A stretch of 64,000 nucleotides of DNA from Dacryopinax spathularia (GCA_037974965.1 JBBPFI010000007.1:806001-870000), one strand, 5' to 3'. Shown: positions 44,700 through 55,292, numbered from the stretch's first letter. Translations and numbers: made by a program. Notes: a model not told the origin generated them from the letters alone.

Positions 44700-46598
44700 C
44701 TACTCATTTCTGTACCCCGGTGGCCCATCGGACATACCGTCGAGCTCCCTTTCCCGCTGTAGATACTCCTCATGCAAATGTCCGTTGAGAAGGGTCGAGA
44801 GACTGCCTACCAGTTGACTCAGAACATGAGGGTGGGCAACGGTCGGAGGTACCGGCGGTGGGATCGGAAGGTTTGGCACAGGCGGAGTCGCTGCCATAAG
44901 CGGCGCATCTAACCCCGTCCCACTGTATCCTATCGGCACGGGAGACCGCGGGGACAGCATGGGGCTGGAAGCATCTGTCGCGACTTGCAACCTTTGCTTT
45001 TGTGGCTGATATCCCGCTGCTGCCAGCGGGGCGGTGGTTGTCCAGCTGGTCTGCGTGGTGGGATCCGAGCCAAGCATGGCTCCTGTGGAGATTGAAGTGC
45101 CACCTCGCGACGTGGAGGCTATGTCCATATCCCTCCAAGGCTCCGGCGTTTGGGTGGCGAGTCGAATCCTCCTCTTCTCCCGTTGCCATAGAATGAGGAA
45201 CAGCGTGCTCAAGCCAAGTAGCACAAACACCAGAGCGCCCAGTACTGCCGCGGCGATCGTGCTCGGGGTTGTATTCGACGGCGGTGATGGCGACGACGAC
45301 GACAACGGCGGAGACGCGGAAGGTATTGTTGCAAGTAGAGCATCTCTCGTCTCAACGTCGTCAACGATCAGTTCAAGCATGCTGACAGCGGCGTTGAGCA
45401 GGTTGAACGAGCCGATGGGCTTCTCATCCGGGTGATTCACATCGAAATTCATGAGCTGGATGGTGTAAGATTGATTCGGGTTCAATCCGCTCTCAAAGTA
45501 AATGATGGTTTCCGGGTGACGCCAGTAAAGGTCGCTCGCATTGAGCGCGACCGAGGAATTGCCGTCCAGAGTGACCGTATATGGGCCATAGTTGAACATC
45601 GATAGACCGCGAAGTATGACTGCCGAGGCGTCTGCATCGCCCACAATCAGCATCTCCTCGAAGTAAAGCAGCACGATATACGCACTCTGGAAGGTATACG
45701 TCGCAGTGCTGCTTTGGCTGTAATCCTGTGCAGATCTATATCGACCGTCCCACATGACAGAGTCATCGGTTTCGATCTGCCAGTTGCCTTGGTAAAGCCA
45801 ACCATCATCGGCATCGCTTATGATCCGGGTGGTTTTCGGACTTCACTATGATCAACGGGAGGACAAGGTGAAATGGGAGAGACTGACCCTGGCGAGCCGG
45901 CGTTCATGGTAACTGTCGCACCATAGAAGGACATTGTTCCGACAGACCCCGCTGTCAGCTGCAATACCGCGCTGTGTGAGCCTGGCTGGAGGTCCGTGGA
46001 CACCGCAAGTGTGTTTGCCTGAGATCCGTATATTGCACAGGCAGGATTAGGTAGAGCCACCGTTGTCGAAACCTGAGCACCATCCACGGTAAACGTCCAT
46101 GCTGCTTGGTTTGAGTGCGAGAAACAGAGATATATCGCCGAGCCTACATACCAGCCAAGGTGAGAAGAAAGTAGCATGGCAAACTAGAAACGAACCGGTG
46201 AAGTTCAGGCTGACCGAAGCACCCGCGTATGTTGTAGTTCGATAAGGGACCCCAACGCCGCGGAAGTGTCCCACGGTGACCTGACGAAGTGCTTATGAAC
46301 GCTGCCCAACCGAAGTGCAAGGTTACTGGATAGACGTACAACGGCTGCGTTGTTCAGAGCGTCACTGACCGTGTAGTCCGTGTAGGACGAGTTCCAGCCC
46401 TGTGAGGAACCAATCAGTGGCACAGCCGGCGGCAAACAACAAGGCAGAGCTCACCAGGCTTACATCTCCATCCCGGAATGGCGCGTAGCTTTTTCGGATT
46501 TAGCAGCGATATCAGGGCAAAGCATCGTCTGTGGCTCACTTGAAGACAGGACTGTACGATGGCAAAGTAAGGTTGTACGGTTGATAGGCGAGCGACAT
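44700..46598 (-). CDS. Array protein P3: two jelly-roll modules, one membrane helix, PPxY tail
   Basis: Exons 46598-46540, 46488-46455, 46399-46340, 46280-46196, 46143-45888, 45840-45686 and 45631-44700 give 526 residues. Module 1: YAPFRDGDVSL, GWNSSYTDYTVSDALNN, GASVSLNFTGSAIYLCF. Module 2: DADDGWLYQGNWQIETDD, FNYGPYTVTLDGN, LYWRHPETIIYFESGLNP. A Ser/Pro stalk (about 318-338) precedes the membrane helix (about 342-365, AAAVLGALVFVLLGLSTLFLILW) and the basic stop QREKRR. The tail ends with an amphipathic helix (LSQLVGSLSTLLNGHLHEEY) and PPGYRNE. The exon 3 donor is placed at gtacgt (46339), one codon later than in the paralogs. Its module 2 is closest to that of P5. Confidence 0.87.
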
Positions 46599-47250
46599 CT
46601 CGAAGAGAAGCAGAGATAGAACCCAATAAGGGGACAGTGGACAGCTCGAGTGATTGGCTCTTGTTATAAATGCCAATGCTAGTGTCCCCACTGGGGCTCC
46701 AACAACGCCGCGAAGGAAGACATGTTGGGTACCCTGGCACAAAGGTATGCCAGCTGCGAGAGAGGGAAGCAAGCCCAACACACGATCTGACGGCGTGTTT
46801 CCATTAAGGGAAGGTAGGATCGATGTCCCTGAAAGGCAAACACATGTGGGAGAATGTGAACCAGTTCATTTTCACGAGCGGATAGATATCCTGCCTCTTC
46901 CGATCTTCCGCAAATGCGGCACTCCTCTGAGCTAGCATCCATGTCTGGTACTTTGAAACGACCCCTGATCTTTAGCGACACGCTCCAGTTTATCGTCAGA
47001 CTATCTTGCCCACAGCAGCAGTATATTGAGTCTGAGATCTTGCATCCTTCTGAGCTCAATATAATGGCACAATTAGCACAGTGACGTGCAAGCCGGCGAG
47101 GAGGACGAACACAAGAAAGATGGGCCGCGTGCCCGGACGTGCCGCTTCGTACCGAGGACTCAGAGGCCCTGACAAATAATCGTACGTTTCGCCAAGGTGT
47201 GCGCGTGACAATTGAATCACTCGATAGGGTCCAGGGTCCCCCAATTCCAA
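46599..47250. repeat. Upstream block shared with the P4 upstream region
   Basis: The 650 bp before P3 align in order with 49446-50040 before P4. Shared landmarks are the CCAAT/CTCGAG element, cttgcccacagcagc, catccttctgagctca, and ggccctgaca followed by cgtacgtttcg. It contains the P3 promoter; a minus-strand CCAAT lies at 46657-46653, 59 nt before the ATG. Confidence 0.7.
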
Positions 47251-47580
47251 CCCGCCTTATGTTGCCTTAAGGCGACAGAGTTTGAAAGATATGTCCCACA
47301 AGTGCGCCATAATCCAGAAGTTATGGGCTGGCGGTCGAGATTCTCCGCCAATCCCCCTCTGTCATGCCTGCCCTCCTCTCACTGCAAGTACTCCGGCCGC
47401 TCATCAAAGTATAAGCGTACTACAGTGTGCTCGTCAAAAGGAGGACTGGGTAATAGGGTTCACAAGTCGCCGAAACTCGTGATCAGGAAAGAAGCGGGTG
47501 GAGCAGAACGAGGGAAAAAACCTAGAACACCGCCGCCGAGGAGAGAAACTTGCACGATGTCACGACGTCACGACGTCTCA
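47251..47580. repeat. P4 3' flank, partly shared with P5 3' flank
   Basis: 330 bp following the P4 stop (on the minus strand). Landmarks tcaaagtat, gtactacagtgt and ctcgtgat(c/a)aggaaagaag recur at 50283-50400 after P5, so the duplicated unit includes 3' flank DNA. Confidence 0.6.
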
Positions 47581-49445
47581 CTACTCATCCCTGTACCCCG
47601 GTGGTCCATCGGACATACCGTCTAGTTCTCTTTCCCGCTGTAAATACTCCGCATGCAAATGTCCGTTGAGAAGAGTCGAGAGACTGCCGACCAGTTGGCT
47701 CAGAACATGAGGGTGGGCAACAGTCGGAGGCACCGGCGGTGGGATCGGCGCGATCGGCACAGGCGAAGTCGCTGCCATAAGCGGCGCCTCTGATCCAATT
47801 CCACTGTACCCAATCGGCACGGGAGACCGCTGGGATACCATGGGTCTGGAAGTGTCTGTAGCGACTCGCAGGCCTTGCTTTTGCGGCTGATATCCTACCG
47901 CTGCCAGCGGGGCAGTTGTTCTCCAGCTCGTCTCAGTGGTGGGTTCGGAGCCAAGCAGGGCTCCAGTGGTGATCGAAGTACCTCCTCGCGACATGGAAGC
48001 TACGTCCATATCCCTCCAAGGCTCGGGTGTCTGGGTGGCGAGTCGCGTTTTCCTCTTCTCTCGTTGCCATAAAATGAGGAAGAGCGCGCTCGAACCAAGG
48101 AGCACAAACACGAGAGCGCCGAGTACTGCCGCTGCGATCGTACTTGGGGATGCATTTGACGATGGGGATGGTGACGACGACGGTACCGTTGAGAGCACAG
48201 CGTCTCGCGTCTCAACGTCGTCAACGATCAGTTCAAGCGTGCCCACAGCCGTGTTGAGCAAGCCGAAGGGTCCTATGGCCTGCTCATTCGGATAATTGAA
48301 GTCGAAGTTCATGATCTGGATGGTGTGAGATTGGTTCGGGTTCAATCCGCTCGCGAAATAGATGATGGCCGGCGAATGACGCCAGTAAAGGTCGCTCGCG
48401 TTGAACGTTGCAGACACATTATCCAGCGTGACCGTGTACGGACCGTAGTTGGACATTGAGAGGCCTCGCAATATGACAGCCGATGCATCTACAGCCATCA
48501 TGGTCAGCAAAGGACTGGAAAAGAGGCAGGGTCCAGGCACTTTGAAAGGTATATGTCGCGATGTTGCCACTGTTGTATTTGGTCGCGTACCGTATTATGC
48601 CGTTCCAGTAGTACGGGTCATCCGCCGCAGTGGTCCAGTCGCCTTGCCAGTCCCAACCACTGTCAGCCTGACTTATTACTCGGGTAGTTTTAGGCCTGTA
48701 TATGATTAACGAGGGAACAACGCGCGAGGCAGAAGACCTGACCCAGGTGAGCCAGCGTTCATGGTCACTGTCGCACCGTAGAAGTCCAAGGCTCCGTCAG
48801 CGCCATCCGTCAGCGTCAACGTTGCAACGTGCGATCCAGGCTCGAGATCCGTGGAGATAGCAAGTATCGTTGTGTGGGATCCGTAGATTGCGCAGGCGGG
48901 ATCAGTCGGAGGTGCGGTGGTTTTAACTTGGGACCCATCCAAGGTAAAGGTGTATTGGAGTGGGTTTGGAGTTGAGAAGCAGAGGTATATCGCCGTGCCT
49001 AGGTATTACTCCATGTCAGAGAAAGGCAACGCAGGGAGAAGCAAACGACATACCGGTAAAGTTCAGGCTGACCGTAGCACCCGCATAACTTGTAGTTCGA
49101 TAAGCGGCACCAATGCCGCGAAAGTACCCCACGGAGACCTGCTCAAGTGTGAACGACGCTCAAGCAAACATTAAAACACGTTGATGGGCATACAGCAGCT
49201 TCGTTGTTCAGAGCATCGTTAACCGTGTAGTCTGTATAGGACGAGTTCCAACCCTGATGACGATGGTGAGTGATACAGCCAGGCGCACCCAATCCACTTC
49301 AGCTTACAAGGCTTGCACTTCCATCCCGGTATGGCACGTAGCTTTCTGAGATTTAGTGCCGGTCTTAAACAAAGTGCGTAGCTCACTTGAAGACGGGACT
49401 AGACGATGACAAAGTAAGGTTATACGGTTGATAGGCGAGCGACAT
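47581..49445 (-). CDS. Array protein P4: mosaic copy, two jelly-roll modules, membrane helix, PPxY tail
   Basis: Exons 49445-49387, 49341-49308, 49253-49194, 49138-49054, 48998-48743, 48695-48541 and 48488-47581 give 518 residues. The architecture is as in the neighbours; the helix is at about 334-357 and the tail ends in PPGYRDE. The copy is a patchwork. Module 2 (DSGWDWQGDW, DDPYYWNGIIRYA, LDNVSATFNASDLYWRHSP) and the last intron are almost those of P2. From about the LELIVDDVETRD block through the tail (VAHPHVLSQLVGSLSTLLNG) it is almost P3. The upstream region is also P3-like. An open frame continues upstream of the ATG with a hydrophobic stretch, but an AG directly before the ATG and alignment to P1-P5 favour the start used here. 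Confidence 0.87.
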
Positions 49446-50040
49446 CTGGAAGGCTTGCAAAACGAGAAAGCGATGATGGGACGGCGGACAGCTCGAGTGA
49501 TTGGCGGTCGTCCTAAATGCCAACACTCGCGTCTCCACCAGCTTGCCAACAACTGGTGTGAAGACGACAGTTCGGGACCTCTGGCGCAGAGCTATGCCAG
49601 CATTGATAAGGAGAAGCAACCCCAACAACGCAATCTGAAGGCATGCCGTCCAATAGGGAAGGAAGGTAGGTGTCCGTCGAACGCAGCACCGCCAGCTCGT
49701 ATGCGACAGGTTGAAAGTGTCCATCATCGTCTGAATACCCTGCGTGTTCCAATCTTCCGTAGATGCGTGGAGATGCATTGTGCTTTGGAAGAAGGCCCGG
49801 TCTTGGAAGCGCCACATTTCACGTTTATTGTCAGGCAACTTTGCCCACAGCAGCCGTGTATTTAGGCTGAGGTTTTGGCATCCTTCTGAGCTCACTTGCA
49901 CGAGGAGGATAGTGACGTATAAAGCAGAGTACGAAGACAAGAAAGGGGTGTCCGCGGGCACATGATGATCATTACACCGAATAGGCCCTGACACATTACG
50001 TACGTTTCGTCGAGATGTGCACGTGACAGTTGATGCTCAC
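49446..50040. repeat. Upstream block shared with the P3 upstream region
   Basis: Counterpart of 46599-47250. A minus-strand CCAAT (49504-49500) sits 59 nt before the P4 ATG, followed by CTCGAGCTGTCC as in P3. The distal end shows ggccctgaca and cgtacgtttcg in the same order. Confidence 0.7.
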
Positions 50041-50436
50041 AGAAGGCCAGTCAAAATCATCCGCCGGCGACAACAAAATGAAAGCGATGGACTGCGTAAG
50101 TAGGAGGATGGGCTTATACTAGGAGTTTGTTTAGAAAGCGCTTAGTAACGCTCGTCTCGTCGCGCAAAAGTCACTTCGGTCCCCCATCCCCTGGCCGCCT
50201 TCCAGTGTTCCTGTGATTCGGTAATCACGATTGTCGGCGGGCCTAGTTGTCCTTTCTCTGCACCCGTGTAATGAACCTGAATTCAAAGTATGAGTGTACT
50301 ACAGTGTAGATGCAAAACGAAGATCGGGCTATTCGCGGGAACTCGTGATAAGGAAAGAAGTGGTGCGGGCAGAACGAATAAAAAGACTGGAACGCCGCCG
50401 TTGAGGAGAGGACATAGGACATGGAAGAACGTCTCC
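50041..50436. other. P5 3' flank
   Basis: About 400 bp; 50283-50400 matches the P4 3' flank. No gene was recognised. Confidence 0.5.
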
Positions 50437-52425
50437 CTACTCATTCCTGTATCCCGGTAGCCCCTCGGATATGCCATCTAGGTCCCTTTCCCTTTGTAAG
50501 TATTCCGCATGCAAATGTCCGTTGAGAAGAGTCGAGAGACTGCCTACGAGCTGGCTCAGAACCTGAGGCTGGGCAGGGGGCGGAGGTACCGGTGGTCCGA
50601 TCGGCACGATCGGTACGGGCGGAGCTGGTACCGGTTGCGGCGCGTCTGATCCTGTCGCACTGTACCTCGTCGGCACGGGAGACCGCTGGAACATCATGAC
50701 ATTGGAAGCATCTGTGGGAGCTCGCAATCCTTGCTTTCGCGGCTTATATTCGGCTGCCTCCTGCGGCGCGATAGTCCTCCCGCCGGTCAGACCGGCGGGC
50801 TCCGCGCCAAGCATGGCTCCGGTGTTGAATGAAGTGCCTCCCCAAGATGGAGACGTTACGTCCGTATCCTTCCAAGGCTCAGGCGTTTGAGTGGCGAGTC
50901 GAATCCTCCTATTCGCCCGTTGCCATAGAATGAGAAAGAGCGTGCTCAAGCCTAGGAGCACAAACACGAGAGAGCCCAGTACTGCCGCTGCAATCGTGCT
51001 TGGGGATGTGTTCGACGATGGCGACGTCGAGAGCGACAGTGGTGATTGCGATTGTAATTGCGACGGGTTTTGGGATTGCGACGGCCCTTGGGATTGCGAG
51101 GGAGTCTGGGATTGGGGTGGGTTTGGCGATTGCAATTGCGATTGCGAAGGTAGCGTGGCGAGGAGCGCATCTCGCGTCTCAATGTCGTCCGTGATGAGTT
51201 CGAGCGTGTCGACAGCCGCATTGATCAAGTTGGTTGAGCCGATGGGCTTCGCATCTGGATAATTAGCGTCGAAATTCGCGAGCTGGACGGTGTAGGATTG
51301 ATTCGGATCCAATCCGCTCTCGAAATAAATGATGGTTCGCGAATGACGCCAGTAAAGGTCGCTCGCATTATATGCCGCTGCGGGTCCGCCGTTCAGAGTG
51401 ACAGTATAAGGGCCATAGTTGAACATCGATAGGCCGCGAAGTATGACTGCCGAAGCATCTAGATAGAGCACAGTAAGTGTCGCCTCGGATTAACATGGTA
51501 CGAGGTGCGCACTCTGGAAGGTAAACGTTGCAGTGTTGCCTTGGCCGTAAGTCTGCGCCGATTTATATTGACCATCCCACATGTAATTGTCATCGGTTTC
51601 CACCATCCAATTGCCTTGATAATCCCAGCCCTGATCTGCACTGCTTATGATGCGGCTCGTTTTGGGACTGTACTATGATCAATGGGCGAATAACGTGAGA
51701 TGGGAGAGACTGACCCTGGCGAGCCAGCGTTTATGGTAACCGTTGCACCGTAGAAGCTCATCGAACCACCAGAGCTAGCCGTCAGCTCCAGCACCGCGCT
51801 ATGCGACCCAGGCTGGAGGTCTGTGGAAACTGCGAGAGTGTTTGCCTCGGATCCATAGATTGCGCAGGCGGGATCGCTCCGAGGCGCGGTCGTTGAGATT
51901 TGAGAGCCATCCAAGGTAAGGGTGTATTGGCCTGGGCTTGGGGTTGACAGGCAGAGATATATCGCCGTACCTGAAGATTAATCCATGTGAGACAAAAGTA
52001 GCTTGGCGAAGCAACCACATACCGGTGAAGTTCAGGCTGACGGAAGCACCCGGATAACTTGTATTTCGATAAGCGATACCAATGCCGCGAAAGTATCCGT
52101 GGGCGACCTGCTTAAGAATAAGCGCTGATCAAGCAAACGCCCACGCGAGTAGGTAGACATACAGCGGCTTGGTTGTTCAGAGCATCATTGACCGAGTAGT
52201 CTGTGTAGGACGAGTTCCAGCCCTAATAATAACGAATCAGCGACGCAGCCGGACACAAACAACGTAGCTCGGCTTACCAGGCTTACATCTCCATCCCGGA
52301 ATGGCGCATAGCTTCCCCAGATAAGTTCAGCAGTGATGTTCAGTGTAAGGATAGCTCATGACTCACTTAAAGACCGGACTATACGATGGAAGGGTAAGGT
52401 TGTACGGTTGATAGGCGAGAGCCAT
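50437..52425 (-). CDS. Array protein P5: two jelly-roll modules, Gln/Ser/Pro stalk, membrane helix, LPxY tail
   Basis: Exons 52425-52367, 52311-52278, 52222-52163, 52107-52023, 51970-51715, 51667-51513 and 51458-50437 give 556 residues. Modules 1 and 2 match the family (YAPFRDGDVSL, GWNSSYTDYSVNDALNN, GASVSLNFTGTAIYLC; DQGWDYQGNW, FNYGPYTVTLNGG). Between module 2 and the helix there is a stalk of about 45 residues built of S-Q-S-Q and P-S-Q repeats (about 320-365) that the other copies lack or have much shorter. The helix is at about 372-395. The tail ends LPGYRNE, an LPxY variant of the PPxY motif. The start ATG encodes MALAYQPYN, one change from MSLAYQPYN of its neighbours. The CCAAT element upstream is altered. 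Confidence 0.86.
51024..51165 (-). repeat. In-frame minisatellite encoding a Gln/Ser/Pro stalk
   Basis: Imperfect short units (gggattgcga, gcgattgcaat and variants on the plus strand) repeat about ten times inside P5 exon 7 and stay in frame. They encode the stalk between ectodomain and membrane helix. Confidence 0.7.
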
Positions 52426-53241
52426 CTAGCAGCCTGATGGGTAGGAGGACAACCGCGATGAACAGTTGACGGCTCGACAGAGATGGGCTGTCGTCCTAAT
52501 AGCCAAAGTTTGCATCCCAGTGTGCTTAGCAATGATCGTGTTACGGAGTCGTATGCATAGCGAATGTACCCGTCAAGGTTCCCGCAGCTGGGACGTAGGA
52601 GCATGCAGCTTCAACTGATGAGATCTGATAGTCTGTTGTGCGCATAAGGAATGAGTTCTGCCAAGATGTTGCTCCAGCCCATGCGTATTTGGTAGACACA
52701 GCCTTCCATCAGTAGGGCACCCAAGGTTGTATCGCATGTTGAGAATACCCAGGGGACGCCGTGCGGATCCTTTGCGTCGGATTTCATGATCTTCTGCTGG
52801 GCAATAGCTTCGCAGCATTGCGTCAGGGGGTGTTTCACCAGTTCATCAGATTGTCGGGTAGCAGTACGCCAGTAGCCTAAACGGCCCCACTTGAGGCAGT
52901 AGTTATGAGCAGTCGTAAGGAGAGGACAATGATACACAATGATGGGCCCACTGAAGTGATGGTCGAATACCAAAATGCAGCATGACATCAGCTCACAAGG
53001 CAACACAATACTCGACGCGTCTCGGTCGCCATTCCTATCACGTGATTGGTTAGGTGAGCCCCACCTTCCGGACCATCGTCCTGGTTAGAGACATTCCGCA
53101 CATCAGAGGGTATATATAAGGGAATGTCAAGTATTCTACAAGCAGAACCGAAACAGAAAGGTAGAATTGATCCTAAAATATCGGTTACCTACGACCCTCA
53201 CATTCTCATCCGCGTTGATATCTGATTCTTTTCCGCCTCAC
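52426..53241. other. P5 upstream region and right edge of the array
   Basis: 816 bp. The first 120 bp resemble the P2-P4 promoter but with GATGGG in place of GATTGG, so the CCAAT box is lost. A plus-strand TATA-like tatatataag lies at about 53110-53120 with no gene assigned to it. No convincing open frame. Confidence 0.45.
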
Positions 53242-54937
53242 TCATTCCTCATCCGGAATAGCACCCACGCCTTCCTCACCCTCGTGCAACTCGTGCGCTC
53301 TTGCTTGTGCCTCCTCATCCGGCTGGGCCACACCCTCAGCGTTGACACTCTTGATCCCCTCTAGATCAACAGAATCCAGAACTTCCTTCGGCGGAGCCGA
53401 CTCAGCCTCCGATCGTTCTTCAGTGTGCACCTCGGTCTGCTCCGGCTCCTCGGTAATGAGCTCCGGATGACTCTCCTCCTCTCGTTCAGGCTCGATCTCC
53501 TCCCCCGCCACCTCGTTCAACGGCACATCAGCACCAGGGGTAATTTCAGCTAACCGCTGCTTTGCCCCTTTCCCTTGCACTTCTGCCCCGAGCCCTTGCT
53601 CATCTTGAGAGTGCGGCTCCGGTCGGAGAGGAGGGACGTTAGCCCGTATGAGCTCGAGTTCGCGCTGTGCTACGGCTTCGCTCGTTGGTTCGTCTCCTCC
53701 TGGCTGGTTGGGTGGAGGGTTAACCGGTACTTCACGTAGGGACGATGTCCCGCCATTGGAAGTAGTAGCTGCGCGCTTTGAACCCGAAGCTGGGGTAGCA
53801 CCTCGACCCCGCGTAGGAGTCCCTCGGGTTGTGGGAGTGCCGCGCGTGCTTCCGCTTCCTCGGCTGGCGGTAGAGGGGGTGCCGCGTTTCGCTGATCCTG
53901 CTGTTGGAGGAGCGGTGCCCCGAGTAGGAGTTGTATGAGGCTTGGCGTCGTTCATCGACAGCCTGCGCACTGCTGGACTCCCCCCAGCACCAGTGATGAT
54001 AGTGTGCGTTGGCGGGCTCTTCGCAGGTGGAGTGCGTGCTTTGGCTAGCGAACTTGCAGTGGGCGTGAGCAGGGCTGATGCTCGTGCTGAAGGTGTGGTT
54101 GTGGTAGGGACGGCACCGCCGGAGGTTGAATTTCGCGAATGAGCAGCGCCAGGTGATGGCGTGGCATTTGTTCTCGATGCTGGGCGAGCTTTTGCAGCTG
54201 ATGCAGGGGCTGAAGAGGTCGAAGCGGACAAAATAGAGGACTTGACACGCGTCGCTGATGCTGAGGCGGAGGAAGCGGAAGGTGGAGGACGTTTGAGGCT
54301 GGGTGTTTTGGACCGAAGAGAGGAGGCTAGGACGCGAGGTGCGCCGGTTGCGGATTTCGAGGTTGGGGGAGGATGGGCTTTGGCCGGGGAGGATTTAGGG
54401 ATGGGAGGGACTGGTGGTTTAGTGGATGAAGAGGACGGTTTTGACGGTGTGGTTTTGGAGGGGGAAGCCTTGGTGGGTGAGGTTTTGGGTGGAGACAAGG
54501 AGGACGTGGGCGGTTTTGGTTGATCTGCTGGAGGTGAAACCGCAGGAGGTGAAGCGGAAGCCGCAGCTTCAGGCTCGACCGGCTTCTCTGCCTCTTTCTC
54601 CTTCGAAGGTTCCTCCTTGGTCTCTGCTTTCACATCCTTCCCCACCAATGAAGCCAACACACCCTTCAAGCCCTCACCCTTCCCCTCATCCTTATCCTTG
54701 TCCTTCCCCTCAGGCCCATTCCCCTTCTCCTCCTTCACCCCATTCTTCCCGACCACCGAAGCCTTCAAAGCAGGAACGACTTTCTCAACCACCTGGCCCG
54801 CTACATCACCCGCCTTCTTTGATTGTTGTTCGAATTTGCCTATGAGGTTTGCGACGCTTCCGCGAGGTCGTTCGTCGGGTAGTGGCCTGGAATTGCGTCA
54901 GCTCAGAGTACTTGGAGAGGGCTAGGAAGACGTACAT
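53242..54937 (-). CDS. Ser/Pro/Thr-rich low-complexity protein with intron-split start codon
   Basis: The model has A-T of the start codon at 54937-54936, a 49 bp intron (54935-54887), and the rest at 54886-53242, for 548 residues. The protein opens MPLPDERPRGSVANLIGKFE, a short conserved-looking helix (RPRGSVANLIGKFEQQ), then Lys/Glu-rich sequence, then about 250 residues of Ser/Pro/Thr/Ala repeats with basic patches (SPTKASPSKTTPSK, TRGTPTTRGTPTRGRG), then an acidic tail ending IPDEE. There is no catalytic domain or membrane segment. The basic S/T-P and TRGTP repeats are reminiscent of microtubule- or DNA-associated disordered proteins, but that is inference. No ATG in frame precedes the split one; an out-of-frame ATG at 55173 would be an upstream ORF. 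Confidence 0.65.
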
Positions 54938-55292
54938 CGCAGTGTTTGTGTACTGTTCCAGCAGCAAGAGTGGAAGTAGCGAAGTAAGGCCAAGGACTTC
55001 GATCGTACGACGGGTTTAGAGGCGAACGCGTTCTCGTTACAGACCAGACCGAGCTTGTGAGACAGCGACAAGAAGTGAGGAGGATGGGATGTGAGACGGA
55101 GGCGCGGGTTCGTCGCGTGGGAAACGGAGCCCCGCCCTCGAGACGCGCCTGAAGGGTAATTGATCCCGCTCATTGTATGGGGCTGCAGGACGGTGGGCGC
55201 AAATCACTAACCGAGAATAATACCATCATTATCATAATCAACTGCTAAGCTTGTTCCAGCTGTCCAGTACGATCTAACTGAGAAAAGCTAGA
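54938..55292. promoter_or_regulatory. Bidirectional promoter region
   Basis: Only 355 bp separate the starts of the Ser/Pro-rich gene (minus) and the hydrolase (plus), so both promoters and leaders overlap here. A tattatcataatca AT-rich patch lies at about 55219-55240. Confidence 0.5.

Larger units (their letters stand above)
38864..52425 (-). repeat. Tandem array of five paralogous membrane-protein genes
   Basis: Five head-to-tail genes (P1-P5, starts at 40715, 43362, 46598, 49445 and 52425) have coding exon lengths of 59, 34, 60, 85, 247-256, 155-158 and 887-1022 nt in every copy, with conserved phases. The unit is about 2.6-3.2 kb. P3, P4 and P5 share flanking DNA as well. No unrelated gene interrupts the array. 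Confidence 0.9.

Noticed and set aside
49446-49994. Upstream extension of P4 with a hydrophobic leader-like stretch
   Set aside because: The frame is open by chance; P1 has a stop directly before the equivalent ATG and the extension does not align among paralogs.
53110-53120. Plus-strand TATA box (tatatataag)
   Set aside because: No plus-strand gene follows; it lies in the 3' flank of a minus-strand gene, so it is left unassigned.
54922-55173. ATG at 55173 as start of the Ser/Pro-rich protein
   Set aside because: It is out of frame with the conserved LPDERPRGSVANLIG segment after splicing; at most an upstream ORF.
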